Positions 27,940 through 38,500 of a stretch of 64,000 nucleotides of DNA are shown piece after piece (the stretch's first letter is position 1; each line of letters begins with the position of its first letter). Origin of the DNA: Ciona intestinalis (Eukaryota; Chordata; Ascidiacea; Phlebobranchia; Cionidae); contig NC_020173.2 of assembly GCF_000224145.3 (NCBI RefSeq), forward strand, positions 2,069,494 to 2,133,493. The letters run 5' to 3'. The notes under the pieces are model-generated. The model made no database searches and had not been told where the DNA came from. It saw only the letters and a program-made list of their open reading frames with translations. The position numbers and the translations under genes were made by a program.

Positions 27940-29578
27940 TGTCAGAAAAAAGCCAACAGCGTCGTAAAAATTTTTGTTCATTATGAAATATTCTGCTTCA
28001 TTGGTGTTAAAATTTATCTAAAACAACGAACGTAAACTTTTGTTTGTGGGGCGTGAACAAGTTTTCTGCTGAACTCGCACGGTCTTTTAAATAGTGGTTG
28101 CAAACCTTTCTCTAAAAACCATCTACCGAAATATGCTTGCGGTTTCAGTGATAATATTTACGCTGTTAGAAAAAGCCAACAACGTCGTAAAAATTCAGTA
28201 TAAAATTCTCTTTCACCAGTTGTATTAAATGTTCTTTTCAAAAAACAAACTTAATCTTTTGTTTGTGGGGTGTGAACGAGTTAGTTTTCCGCGTTCAGTG
28301 CATTTTCGCTATCCCAGAGATTACGGATTCGAGGCTCGATGTGGCTAAAATGGTGGTCGTCATCCTTTAATAACAATATTAACGTTGTCAGAAAAAAGCC
28401 AACAACGACGTAAAAATTCTTGATCAGTATAAAATTATCTTTAACCAAATGGTATTCAATATCGTTTAAAATAGAAATGATAATCTTTTGTTTGTGGGGT
28501 GTGAACAAGGTTTCTGATAATTTAAGCTTTTTACAATCATTTATACAGACGATTTAACAATGTGCTAACGCTGTTAAAAATAAGGCCAACAGCTTGGCAA
28601 AAATGAGTATGATATCTTATAACAACTTGTAACTTTTAAAATTTTGAAGACCTGTTATATCCGCATATATTTTATGTGGGTTCTAAGCCGTTTATTAGGA
28701 TTACATGTTATTAATACGCTGCCAAAAAATAGCAACACTTCAAAATTGTTTGTCCAAAAAAACGTTTACGAAAAAAGTTGGGTTACTGATTACATACATA
28801 TAAACAGACCTTGAGTTTGTGGGGTTTTTCAATTATACCTTGGTACTACTCATAGGTAAAAAATTTTAGAATTTCAACAATGAACTTGTTACAATTGCAG
28901 TTTCGCAAAATGTAACCTTTATATGCTGTTTATATATTCAAAATCGTTGCGCTGTCAAAAAAACAGCGCTGCCAAAAAATGCACAATACAATATTAACGT
29001 ATCACGAAATTTTATTCAATAAATACAATTAAAATAAACCTTCCGTTTGTGGGGTCCATGCCGTATGGTCACTGCGTTTAAATTTAGTTCGCTGACATGA
29101 CACGAATACAGTCACATGTAAATAATTCAGTAAAATACGAGCATTCCACATTGTGTGGTTTGGTTGGGACCTCTCTGCCTAACTGTACGTGCCCACAAGT
29201 TTTGAGTCCTTGAGAAACACACTCAAATGCTAACCAAACCCAGTTTGGTTGCTCCGATAATTTCTAATTTAAAATAATTGCGCTAAAAGCAAAAAGGGCA
29301 ACAGCGTTCAAAAAACTCCGAAAACCGATATGTTTTTGTTAATGTAATATCATTACATCCTGTAAATAAAATTAAAATAAACCTTCTGTTTGTGGGGTCT
29401 TTTATCATTAAAATGAACTTTTGGTAAGGTCGGTTCACACATTTGAATAATCTCGCTGTTATAAAAACTAACTGCGATTTAAACTTTTTTGTTTTTTGGA
29501 AAAAGTAAATTATACAGGCATGTTATTTTTGTAATTGTAGCAAAATAGATCTGGGATTTGTGGGGTATGCAGAGGCAT
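27940..29578. repeat. Array of eight hairpin/TTTGTGGG repeat units
   Basis: Each unit begins with a short hairpin-forming or hairpin-like segment, for example ACGCTGT...ACAGCGT at about 27943-27971. It then has about 80-110 bp of weakly conserved AT-rich sequence and a box close to CTTTTGTTTGTGGGGT. Hairpins lie at about 27943, 28152, 28382, 28565, 28717, 28947, 29278 and 29455; boxes at about 28037, 28258, 28487, 28670, 28812, 29045, 29388 and 29558. Spacing is irregular (about 150-330 bp), so this is not a simple satellite. The strand of any transcript is unknown. No protein-coding frame runs through it. Confidence 0.7.
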
Positions 29579-29732
29579 TACNTAAGACCAGAGAAGTTCA
29601 TNTAGTGTTAGTGGGAGTTGTAGCAAATCAATCAAAAGGATTCTGTTTCTCGTAATTATTGTATTTCTAATTTGCAGCCAAAAAGACACATGTCTGTAAA
29701 TTAATATGAATGGACATTGTTCGTTGTATAGT

Positions 29733-29742
29733 TTTATTTATT
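29733..29742 (-). terminator. Probable MON1 poly(A) signals
   Basis: Two overlapping AATAAA hexamers on the minus strand (TTTATTTATT on the plus strand), about 265 bp 3' of the MON1 stop. No closer signal is obvious. Confidence 0.5.
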
Positions 29743-29845
29743 CTCTGAAGAAACAAGCAAAGTAGCATGTAAATGCCAAGGGGTGTATGTAAGTGCATTC
29801 AATGGAAAATTTAATATTGTGTCAGCATTTTACCTCTCATATTGG

Positions 29846-30025
29846 ACTTGCCAAAACCAGTTCAATCTGGTTTAATACGAAGCAGTGGTAACTTGTCAAA
29901 GTCCGTTTGATCTGGTTAAAACACAAGCCGTTGCAACCTGCCAGAACCAGTTTGATCCGGTTAAAACACAAGCGGTGACAACTTGCAAGATCCAGTTCGA
30001 TCCGGTTAAAACACTAGCGGTCGAA
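29846..30025. repeat. 45-bp tandem repeat, four units, overlapping the MON1 stop
   Basis: Units start at 29846, 29891, 29936 and 29981, exactly 45 bp apart. Each contains a variant of CCAGTTTGATCCGGTTAAAACACAAGCGGT. The fourth unit includes the last codons and stop (30006-30008) of minus-strand MON1. The other three would lie in its 3' UTR. Confidence 0.92.
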
Positions 30026-33000
30026 TCATGAAAAGTTCATCTTCTCGTTGTTTAATCCACCGCAGCAAACGATCGACTGAAGATATTGCCTGACCTTTGG
30101 TTACAAGTGGACTGAATGCAACGTATAACTCAAAACCTGATGCAACCTGTAAAAAAATACAAAACTCAAAACAAAACAAAGAAGAAACCGGTACACAACC
30201 AGAAAGTTACAAAAACAGACAGTTGTTGGTTAAGACTCGATAAGATACTTTATGCGTTTTTTAGTAAAAAATATTGGGGTAATAGAATTTAAAATAGCCA
30301 TTCAGTATAACCACGAACCCAAGCCAGCATTGTTTCTTCATCTGATACTTCGAATAGTAGTTTAAGTGGTATTGCTGGGTTGTGGATCTTCCCATGCAAA
30401 TGTTGGTACAAACCAAACAAACGTTCTTGCTGGTGTACGTCATGATATGGACTCGAAAACTCTGGTGCAGTGAACTGAAAAACAATTTTCCTTTATGTTT
30501 ACAAATAAGTATTGTAAAAAAATACATGTTAAACACAAATGTATTGAATTGTAATGTACACAGAATAAGAATTTACCAATGTGTAAGAAAATATTTCAGT
30601 TATTAAAGAATCAACAGAAAGAAAAGTAACCTGAGATTGATGTTTTGATTTATAAATAAAGTGCCTCAAATCTGGCAAGCCAATCTTGCCAACATTGTAC
30701 ATTCCTTTTTCAGATGCAAGCTTCAATATGGGTAGGCAGTCATGCCTGCAAGAAAGGTATATATAGATTGTCATTCAGTTGATTACGTTATGCTGAGGTG
30801 GCATGTCAGTTCATACATAACTGTAAACTGGTATTTGTATTTTAAGTGTACCCACTTGTTTAGTTTGACCATAACCCTTTTCTTTGCTTCGGATAATGTA
30901 AAGAACGAATTTACATCAGCTGACAGCAGGAGAAGACAGGTTTGAAAATCATCGTCCAAATATGAAATATGCGCATGAAGGAATCCTTGTGGGTTAAAAC
31001 TAGAAGTGTTATAATCGAGAGTTAATAGGTAATAAGGTTTTATCATGTAGAACTAGATTTAATTGTACTTAAACTTTGTAATGCTGAACACTTAGAGTTA
31101 GATGATAAGTGGTTTATTTATCAGTGATACAGTGAGTTTAAAAAAAAACAATTTATGTTATTAGCCAAAAAGTGTTAGTAAAAAGATTTTTCGCAAGTAC
31201 AATTAATAATTAAATTTGTTATTATGGAAAAAAAAGTCTGGTTAAAAAAACGAAAAAATAGTTTGCCCCCCCCCCAAAAAAAAAATTGATATTTATTTAT
31301 ATTTAAGAGTTTTTTCTAAACTAATAAGAAAAAAAGGAAAATTAATACAGCGTTTTACTCACTGAGGAAGACATATTGGGAGCCAGCTCTCTCCTGCATG
31401 GAAAGAGGAAGAGGCAGTGATCAGATTGATGAGGATTTGAAGATCAGATGAGTGGAGGTTGTGTTCTTTTAATCGACAATAGCTCACAGTTTTTCTGCAT
31501 CAGGAAAATACGGTTTTGTTTTTTGGGATAAATTATATGGGACGTACAGAGATGGCTTTTTATTTCAATAGTTTAAAAACCTGAATGAACAGATCTTTGA
31601 AATTATTGTTGAGTCATAATAGGTCTGAAATACATGTGAATTGTTTGGTATATGGTTATTAGGAACAGGATGTACAGCTGTACAGGTAAGGTTATTCAGC
31701 ATTTCAATTTCAATACAAACATAACAGCCCGATGTATGATACCTTGTTTGTATAGAAACAAATCAAAAAACATGTTTATGCACCTACTTTTTTTAAGATT
31801 TACAAACCTGAGTAAACATACATCTAAAATAAGTAGATGAAACTTAAATTTACCCAGATGTTAAAAGCAAGGCAAATGCGAGGTCATTCGTCTTGGAAAG
31901 CTGTAACGCTTGACTGACTAAATCTCGGATGTTACCAGCCAGAGGAAGACACTGAAATGCTCCAAGAAGATACTCTGGTCCAGTGTCCATGGAGGTACAA
32001 AGATGATCCAGGAACTTATCTGTGCCTGAAGTATAAGATGATACTTTACGTGTTGAATTTATGGGAACGATATAAACCATATAAAAGTTATCATAACAAA
32101 AAATCAAACAATTAAGACAGTTACACAAATAATAATGGTCCAATGGGACATAAATAAAAGGCTCACAACACAAACAAAGCTTGTAATTGTAACACAAATG
32201 TATAAATTAGCAGATACTTTATTAATATATATTCTACCTGTTAGAAGTCGTCGCAAATCAAAATTCTTTTGTTTTGCATAAATTCTGTCCAGTTGTTTGA
32301 GGGTCACAATGCTGACAATTTTGTTGTAAATGTATTTCAGGTAAACTGTGATCTGAAATGGAGAAAACAAGAATTTTCTATTATAGTATCTAAATGGTGG
32401 AAACAATAACATACAATGGTGTATTTACCTGTGTTATAGATTCAGGTGTAGAACAAACTGCTACCAGAATCAATGGAATTTTTATCAGAAAAACAAATTT
32501 GTGATCGCCAGCTGTTATACTCCTGAAAACAACCCACACGAATTTACAAATAGGTTAAATCCGGGGTATTTTTTTGTTGTAATGTAAGATAATAACTTTT
32601 ATCGCCTTTTGATTTGATTACGGTAGTGATGATTTCGAAAAATTTAAATGAAAAGACAGGATATAGCGACAAAACACCAGATTTTGAGACATGCTTCTGG
32701 TTAAAAACATATTTACATTTATTTGGAAGAAAATAAGCGTGGTCGCTACACCTAGCAGACAGACAAGCCATTTATTCTAATTAAGTTAATCCACTTATAG
32801 AAACAACAGTGTGCGTAAAGAAAAAGAAAGAAAGTTGCACCTTATTTTATCGTTACGATCATGTACACAGGACACAAGTGCAAGCATTACACCCATTACT
32901 GATGAGAGTTTATCTTCACTGCCATGCCTTGAATACACTGGCTTTCCCGCCTCGGTGAGAACAAAGAAATGTCTCTTCTGATCCCTCCATGAGGATGAGT

Positions 33001-33627
33001 TGATGTACTCCTCTTCCTCAGCAACAAGAAGACTGAGATGACGTTGTCGGATTGAGATTTCTTCTTCGGTGGGTTCTCCAATCATCTATATACAAGTGAA
33101 CATATTGTTTTAACAGTAAAGCATTAGTTTATGCAGTGACATATATGTGAAAAAAATGGGTTTACATTTATGTTATTCTAATTGTATATTAATGTTTGTA
33201 TATGTGTATGTTGCATTAAAGATATATATACCTTTTGTTTGTACAAAGAATACAAAGATTAGAGTTTTAAATATATAAATTAGGTTTTAGTCTATGTCAT
33301 TCCAATTGTATATTAATGTTTGTGAATGTATATGTTGGGTACTATAGATATATATCTTATGTTTCTACGAAAATATAGAATCTAGAGTTTTAGACTCACA
33401 GAAACTGACAAAGTAGAGGAAAACGATGCGTCATCACTTGCGCTTTGATTCAAAGAATTAGTGCTGTGAGATTTCTTTACACGATCGGCGGTCAGTAGCG
33501 AATCTTCGGCGTCGGAATTTTGAGAATCGAATCCAACATCGTATATTGCTGTTGTGTCTATTGCAGGCAGTACATTTCTTGCCTCGCCGTCGTTTATTGG
33601 CGTCTCAGTCGTGTCTTCTGATGACAT
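30006..33627 (-). CDS. MON1: Vacuolar/lysosomal fusion protein MON1
   Basis: Ten exons, minus strand: 33627-33400, 33085-32841, 32522-32429, 32352-32238, 32025-31854, 31494-31363, 30999-30856, 30745-30631, 30474-30319 and 30146-30006. The total is 1542 nt, 513 residues. ATG at 33627 has a good context (GCAACCATGT). The first roughly 95 residues are acidic/Ser-rich and unconserved. The conserved part starts at WRDQKRHFFVLTEAGKPVYS and continues through SVMGVMLALVS, FDLRRLLTG, FQCLPLAGNIRD, GFLHAHISYLDDD, VGKIGLPDLRHFIYKSK, LAWVASGFELYVAFSPL and ends WIKQREDELFMIRPLVF. Longin-domain family; with CCZ1 it is known as the Rab7 exchange factor on endosomes. The exon 9 donor (TGG|GTTCGT) is weak; reading through it would end after RGYTEWLF. 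Confidence 0.94.
33160..33395. repeat. Two-copy tandem repeat of about 120 bp, MON1 intron 1
   Basis: Both halves contain ATTCTAATTGTATATTAATGTTTGT-like and GATATATATCTTA-like segments and end with a TAGAGTTTTA motif. The second copy ends at the exon 1 donor. Confidence 0.7.
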
Positions 33628-34262
33628 GGTTGCTTTCAAATGTTTAGTATATTTGTTTTTAAGTTCACAGAGCGATCATGCACTTCCTGGTCCTAATGTT
33701 TACACTTTCGTAACTACTACACAGCAACTGTGTTCCACAAACCGAAATGTAGAAGTAGCTCAATTGTAACTTTGAAGCCTAGGTTTGTGCGACGAAACAA
33801 TAATTAGAACTTTCACTAAATATATGATTACTTCGGAATTTGTTTGATCATAGACGAATTTAAGTACATAATTTAGACATCCAAATGAAACATTACATCG
33901 TTTTAAGGTGTAAATATGGGTAAACGCCAAACGGGCTTAATTTCGAGATATTCTTTTGGGGGAATTACCTACATCGATCAAACGTTAAAACGTCATAATA
34001 ACAAATTTAATATACATTGTTTTGGTCGCTCTTTTGTTTATGTTTTATCATTTGCATCGGTTACTTCGTTTTACTTGTACCTAGAAACAAGTTAAAAGCA
34101 TTGTTTGGTGTATACATGTTGTTTTAGTTGCAGTACCAATAACGTATATGCTTAATTTTTATCTGTTTTAAAGTTTATTTAATATCAAAAAAATTCTAAG
34201 GTTTTTACATTCATTTGTTTCTATCAAGCTATTTATAAAAGGCTCCGTACAAATATTATAAA
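33628..34262. promoter_or_regulatory. Divergent promoter region MON1/AMT
   Basis: The 635 bp between the start codons of minus-strand MON1 and plus-strand AMT contains no gene. Both 5' UTRs and promoters must fit here. No TATA box or named site can be assigned confidently. Confidence 0.45.
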
Positions 34263-35480
34263 ATGCTTAAAATTGCCCAATTTCGTCAAAATATTCTTTC
34301 TCGTTGTGTTTTGTCTGCAAGTAAACGGCTGCTTACAACCAGTAACTGTCTTTGTAAAGATAATATTAAAACATCTGTACTGCATGATTTCCATGTGAAA
34401 AATAATGCAAAAATGGTCCCATTTGCTGGCTGGACAATGCCAATACAGTATAAGTCACTTGGAATCATAGACTCTCATCACCACACAAGGAACAAAGTGT
34501 CTTTGTTTGATGTGTCACACATGCTACAGTTTAAAGTGTATGGGAAAGACAAAGAGAGCTTTATTGAGAGCATGACTGTATGTGATGTAAAAGGCTTGCC
34601 GGAAAATGGAGGATCTCTGACTGTTTTCACCAACGCAGAAGGTGGAATAATGGATGATGCTATCATTAATCAAACACAACAAGATTATCTGTACTGTGTA
34701 TCAAACGCTGGTTGTTCTGATAAGATAAGTACATGCTTAAGGGAGAACCTTATAGATTTTACAGCGAAGGGAGGAGAAGTTGTGTTGGAGCTTTTAGATT
34801 GTGGTTTGCTTGCTGTACAGGGACCAAAAATGGCAGAGGTATTGCAGACTGGGACAGATACTGATTTAAGCAAGTTATACTTCATGCAGAATGTGGAGGC
34901 AAATTTGTTTGGCGTTGATTGCCGGATTACTAGGTGTGGATACACTGGTGAAGATGGAGTGGAAATTTCTGTAGCAAAAAATAGAGCTGTTGAACTGGCT
35001 GAGAATATCTGCTCACATGAAGATGTGGAATTGGCAGGTCTAGGTGCGAGGGACAGTTTAAGGTTGGAAGCGGGACTTTGTCTCTATGGAAATGACATTG
35101 ATGAAATGACCACTCCCGTTGAGGCGGGGTTGACATGGTGTATTGGTAAAAGAAGAAGAAAAGAGAAGAATTTTCCTGGAGCGGAAAAAATTGTTGCGCA
35201 AATAAAAAGTAAACCAAGTAAACGGAGAAGTGGTTTAATTGTAAGCTCTGCTATTGCTCGCAATGGAGCAATAGTGCAGGATGGAAATGGAAATGAAATT
35301 GGTTCAGTAACCAGTGGCTGCCCTTCCCCCACATTAAGTGCTAATATTGCAATGGCATATTTACCTCTCCCACTTAGCAAAGTAGGAACTGAAGTAAATG
35401 TGTTGGTGAGAAAAAGAGTGGTTTCTGCCAAAGTTACAAAAATGCCTTTTGTCCCAGCTAACTATTTTATGAATAAATAA
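34263..35480 (+). CDS. AMT: Aminomethyltransferase, glycine cleavage T protein, mitochondrial
   Basis: A single open frame of 405 residues. The first roughly 35 residues are basic and hydroxylated (RQNILSRCVLSASKRLLTT), as expected for a mitochondrial presequence. GCV_T motifs follow: FAGWTMPIQY, LFDVSHMLQ, FTNAEGGIMDDAI, YCVSNAGC, LLAVQGP, TRCGYTGEDGVEIS, GARDSLRLEAGLCLYGNDID, TTPVEAGLTW, VTSGCPSPTLS and the terminal MPFVPANYF. Family function: transfers the methylene group from the H-protein aminomethyl intermediate to tetrahydrofolate, releasing ammonia. The length matches human AMT. It has no introns, unlike its neighbours and vertebrate AMT. The stop codon overlaps AATAAA hexamers at 35472-35481. 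NAGLU follows 101 bp later on the same strand. Confidence 0.96.
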   Translation: MLKIAQFRQNILSRCVLSASKRLLTTSNCLCKDNIKTSVLHDFHVKNNAKMVPFAGWTMPIQYKSLGIIDSHHHTRNKVSLFDVSHMLQFKVYGKDKESFIESMTVCDVKGLPENGGSLTVFTNAEGGIMDDAIINQTQQDYLYCVSNAGCSDKISTCLRENLIDFTAKGGEVVLELLDCGLLAVQGPKMAEVLQTGTDTDLSKLYFMQNVEANLFGVDCRITRCGYTGEDGVEISVAKNRAVELAENICSHEDVELAGLGARDSLRLEAGLCLYGNDIDEMTTPVEAGLTWCIGKRRRKEKNFPGAEKIVAQIKSKPSKRRSGLIVSSAIARNGAIVQDGNGNEIGSVTSGCPSPTLSANIAMAYLPLPLSKVGTEVNVLVRKRVVSAKVTKMPFVPANYFMNK

Positions 35481-35581
35481 ACATCTGCAATCTTATTTGA
35501 AACACTAAGTTTATTATTCTGTGTTGTTTTATTGCACGCCTGCCTGTGCCATGAGTTTGTTGTATATTTAACAGGATTTTT
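35481..35581 (+). promoter_or_regulatory. AMT-NAGLU intercistronic region with acceptor-like site
   Basis: 101 bp between the AMT stop and the NAGLU ATG. It contains AATAAA at its start, a T-rich tract and ATATTTAACAG ending at 35574, seven bases before the NAGLU start codon. This fits a spliced-leader trans-splice acceptor in an operon. Whether it is used cannot be seen from DNA. Confidence 0.55.
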
Positions 35582-38500
35582 ATGTTTGCTTCTAGAAAGC
35601 TTGTAATGCATTTAATCAAAGCAGTATTACTTCTCACCACTGTGATAGAAATTGGCAGTTTTCAAAAACACTACATTGAAAAAAGTTTGTCACCAGTTAG
35701 AAGCTATACAGCAGGTCATGAACAGGAAACTGCAGTTGCACAGTTGCTGCAAAGAGTAATTGGTGAGAGAAGCCAAGATGTTGTTGTTTCTATTCTACCT
35801 GCAGCATCTGAATTTGCAACGGTAAATATTATCTATGGAAGGAATTTAACTTACTTTATCCTCGCATGGCCGGAAAACAACAGTCATTGTAACACAGGTG
35901 TTCATACACTTCGTGCCAGCCTACGAGTTACCAAGTATCTTACTTTGTGGGTGATTAATATGAATGTTTTCCACTTTTCAGCCCAAAATGTATGGTGAAT
36001 ATTACTTTTCCTGTGCAGGTTGTTGATGTTTCTATTAATAAACAACAATGAATTATAAATTCTCAGCAAGTAATTACTCATGTAAAACTAAGTTTTTACA
36101 TTACAGCTTCTTAAATACTGTGGAATTTAAACATCAAAAGATTTATCCACAAAGTTACATACGTGGTTGGTTACTCATAAGCTGACACGAGGTGTAAGAA
36201 AAAGAACACCCATGTTATAACGACTGTAGTTTCCTGACCGCGCGAGGATAAAGCAAGTTGCACTTATTCAGAGTACTATATTTAGTCACTATATTTTATT
36301 ATTTGCAGTTAAGTTATGCTGGAAAAACATTGAAAATAACAGGAAGTGATGCGGTATCTGTTGCTTTTGCATTCAATCACTATCTCAAATATTACTGCAG
36401 GTGATTCACACAACTAATCGGCTATATATATATAATAAATTTTTGACCAAGTTGAAGTATTATTCGGTTTTCCTAAAATTAAATATATATTTATATATAT
36501 AATGTATATATAATGTATATATATATAATTCTACATGGCAGAGGCCCTCCTTGAGAACCAGGAATTTAGTTCATATTGGCCCATCATCTCAAACATAATT
36601 ATATATATATACATATAATAATATATCCATATACTTGAAAAAGTTCGAGAAATATTTCTTCACGAAATAATAATAACAGAAAATATTCCTTTTTATACTA
36701 CAGAAAACAAATCTCTTGGGCTGGAGACCAAATTTCTGACATTCCTAATCCTTTACCTCCTGTGCCTGCTGAAGGGGTAACAATAAAAGCTGGGGTGAAG
36801 TATCGGTATTATCAGAATGTTTGCACTGTCAGTTATTCTTCAGTGTGGTGGAACTGGACAAGGTTTGAAAAAAGTTTAATTTTAGAAAAAAATAATAAAA
36901 AAATTATTGTTTAATCTGTTATTCAGAATTCCTTTACAGTTTTGTAATTTTACTGATTTTATTATCAATTATAATATAAAATTGCATTGTATTTTACTTA
37001 ACGTGAGGTTATGGGACCTTATAATATGTACAGACATGTTTCAGTATAGAATCCAAGACATAGTTTGAATGACAATTATAATTTAACCCTTCTTATTTCG
37101 GTTCTAATAACCTCAATCAGCAAATATAAAAAATGTAATAGAACAGTGCATAGTGATTTTCTGAACAATGTATAAAGATCAACACACACGGCTTTCAATA
37201 AAATTACCTACAGATGGGAACGAGAGATTGACTGGATGGCATTGAATGGAATAAATCTTCCTCTTGCATTTACTGGGCAGGAGGCAATATGGGAGAGAGT
37301 TTATAAAAAGCTTGGGTGTTCGGATGAGGACATCAAAAAGCATTTTGCTGGACCAGCTTTCCTAGCATGGTAAGTTTACTTTTACTAAAGCAAAAATTCA
37401 AAAAGAAATATCAATTACACATTTAAAGGGATAAGCAAGAACTGTAACCCATAACTAAAATTATTCCTTTTAAAAATAACCAATTTTCAAAAAATAAGTG
37501 ATGTTAGAAATAGTTTCAAACTGCCCAGTTATTCTTATTGAATAAAAGACTTGCACAAAAAGACTTGATTCTATTTTAATAAGGTTCGATGACATCGTTT
37601 GTATTATACAATTAGTTTGACTTTATACCACCAGATCCTTACTGTATTTTTTTTTCTTACAAAAGAATCTTCCAACTTCATTAACACCAGATTAGGGTCA
37701 GATTCACAGAATTTATTACAGTTACACTCTAAGTAATATTGTATTTATTTTACCCTGATCCTTGATCATTATTTAATCTTTTCAGGGGTAGAATGGGGAA
37801 CCTCCATGGTTGGGGAGGACCCCTGCCATCCTTCTGGATCAAGAGCCAACTTATCCTGCAGCACCAAATCCTGATCCGGATGAGATCACTAGGAATGATT
37901 CCTGTCCTTCCTGGGTTTGCAGGACACATCCCTTCAGCGATTCTAAATCTTTATCCAAAGGTGATTTACACAATATTTTAAAATACTTTTTTAAGTCACA
38001 CAATTTTTAATTCACACAAGTGTATTCACACAATATTTTATTATTTATTTTTTTTAATCACATTTTTTGTTATTTATTATTATTATTTTTATTTACACAG
38101 GCTTAGTCACACAATATTTCAATAGTTTAAAAATTCAAATAAAATGTAAATGGATTTTCCATTCCTTCATGCATTTTTACCAGGATTTGTAATCGAAAAT
38201 TCAAAAAATAGTGATATATTTTGGATACAACTACAATATATAAATGGTGCATACTAACTTTCCTTTAACCACAGTATGAGGTGACGTACAAATTAAACTC
38301 AAATTAAACCACCTGGCTTGTTGATAATGGCTGATTTATAGTTTAAAACAAACTTTATTATTCATTTCTTTAAATTTTAAATATGTAGGCTGATGTTATA
38401 CAGCTTTCTCATTGGAGTCACTTCAACTGCACTTATTCTTGCACTTACCTGTTGCAACCACATGATCCACTTTTCAAGTGAGTTGTTAGTTATACTATGC

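Noticed and set aside
27940..29578. CRISPR array
   Set aside because: Unit spacing is irregular, repeats are diverged and the organism is a eukaryote.
27940..29578. Spliced-leader RNA or microRNA cluster
   Set aside because: No donor plus Sm-site arrangement was found, and hairpins are too short (about 7 bp stems) for typical pre-miRNAs. Kept only as an unexplained structured repeat.
34286..35431. Several minus-strand open frames in the AMT region
   Set aside because: Antisense shadows of the well-supported AMT coding sequence.
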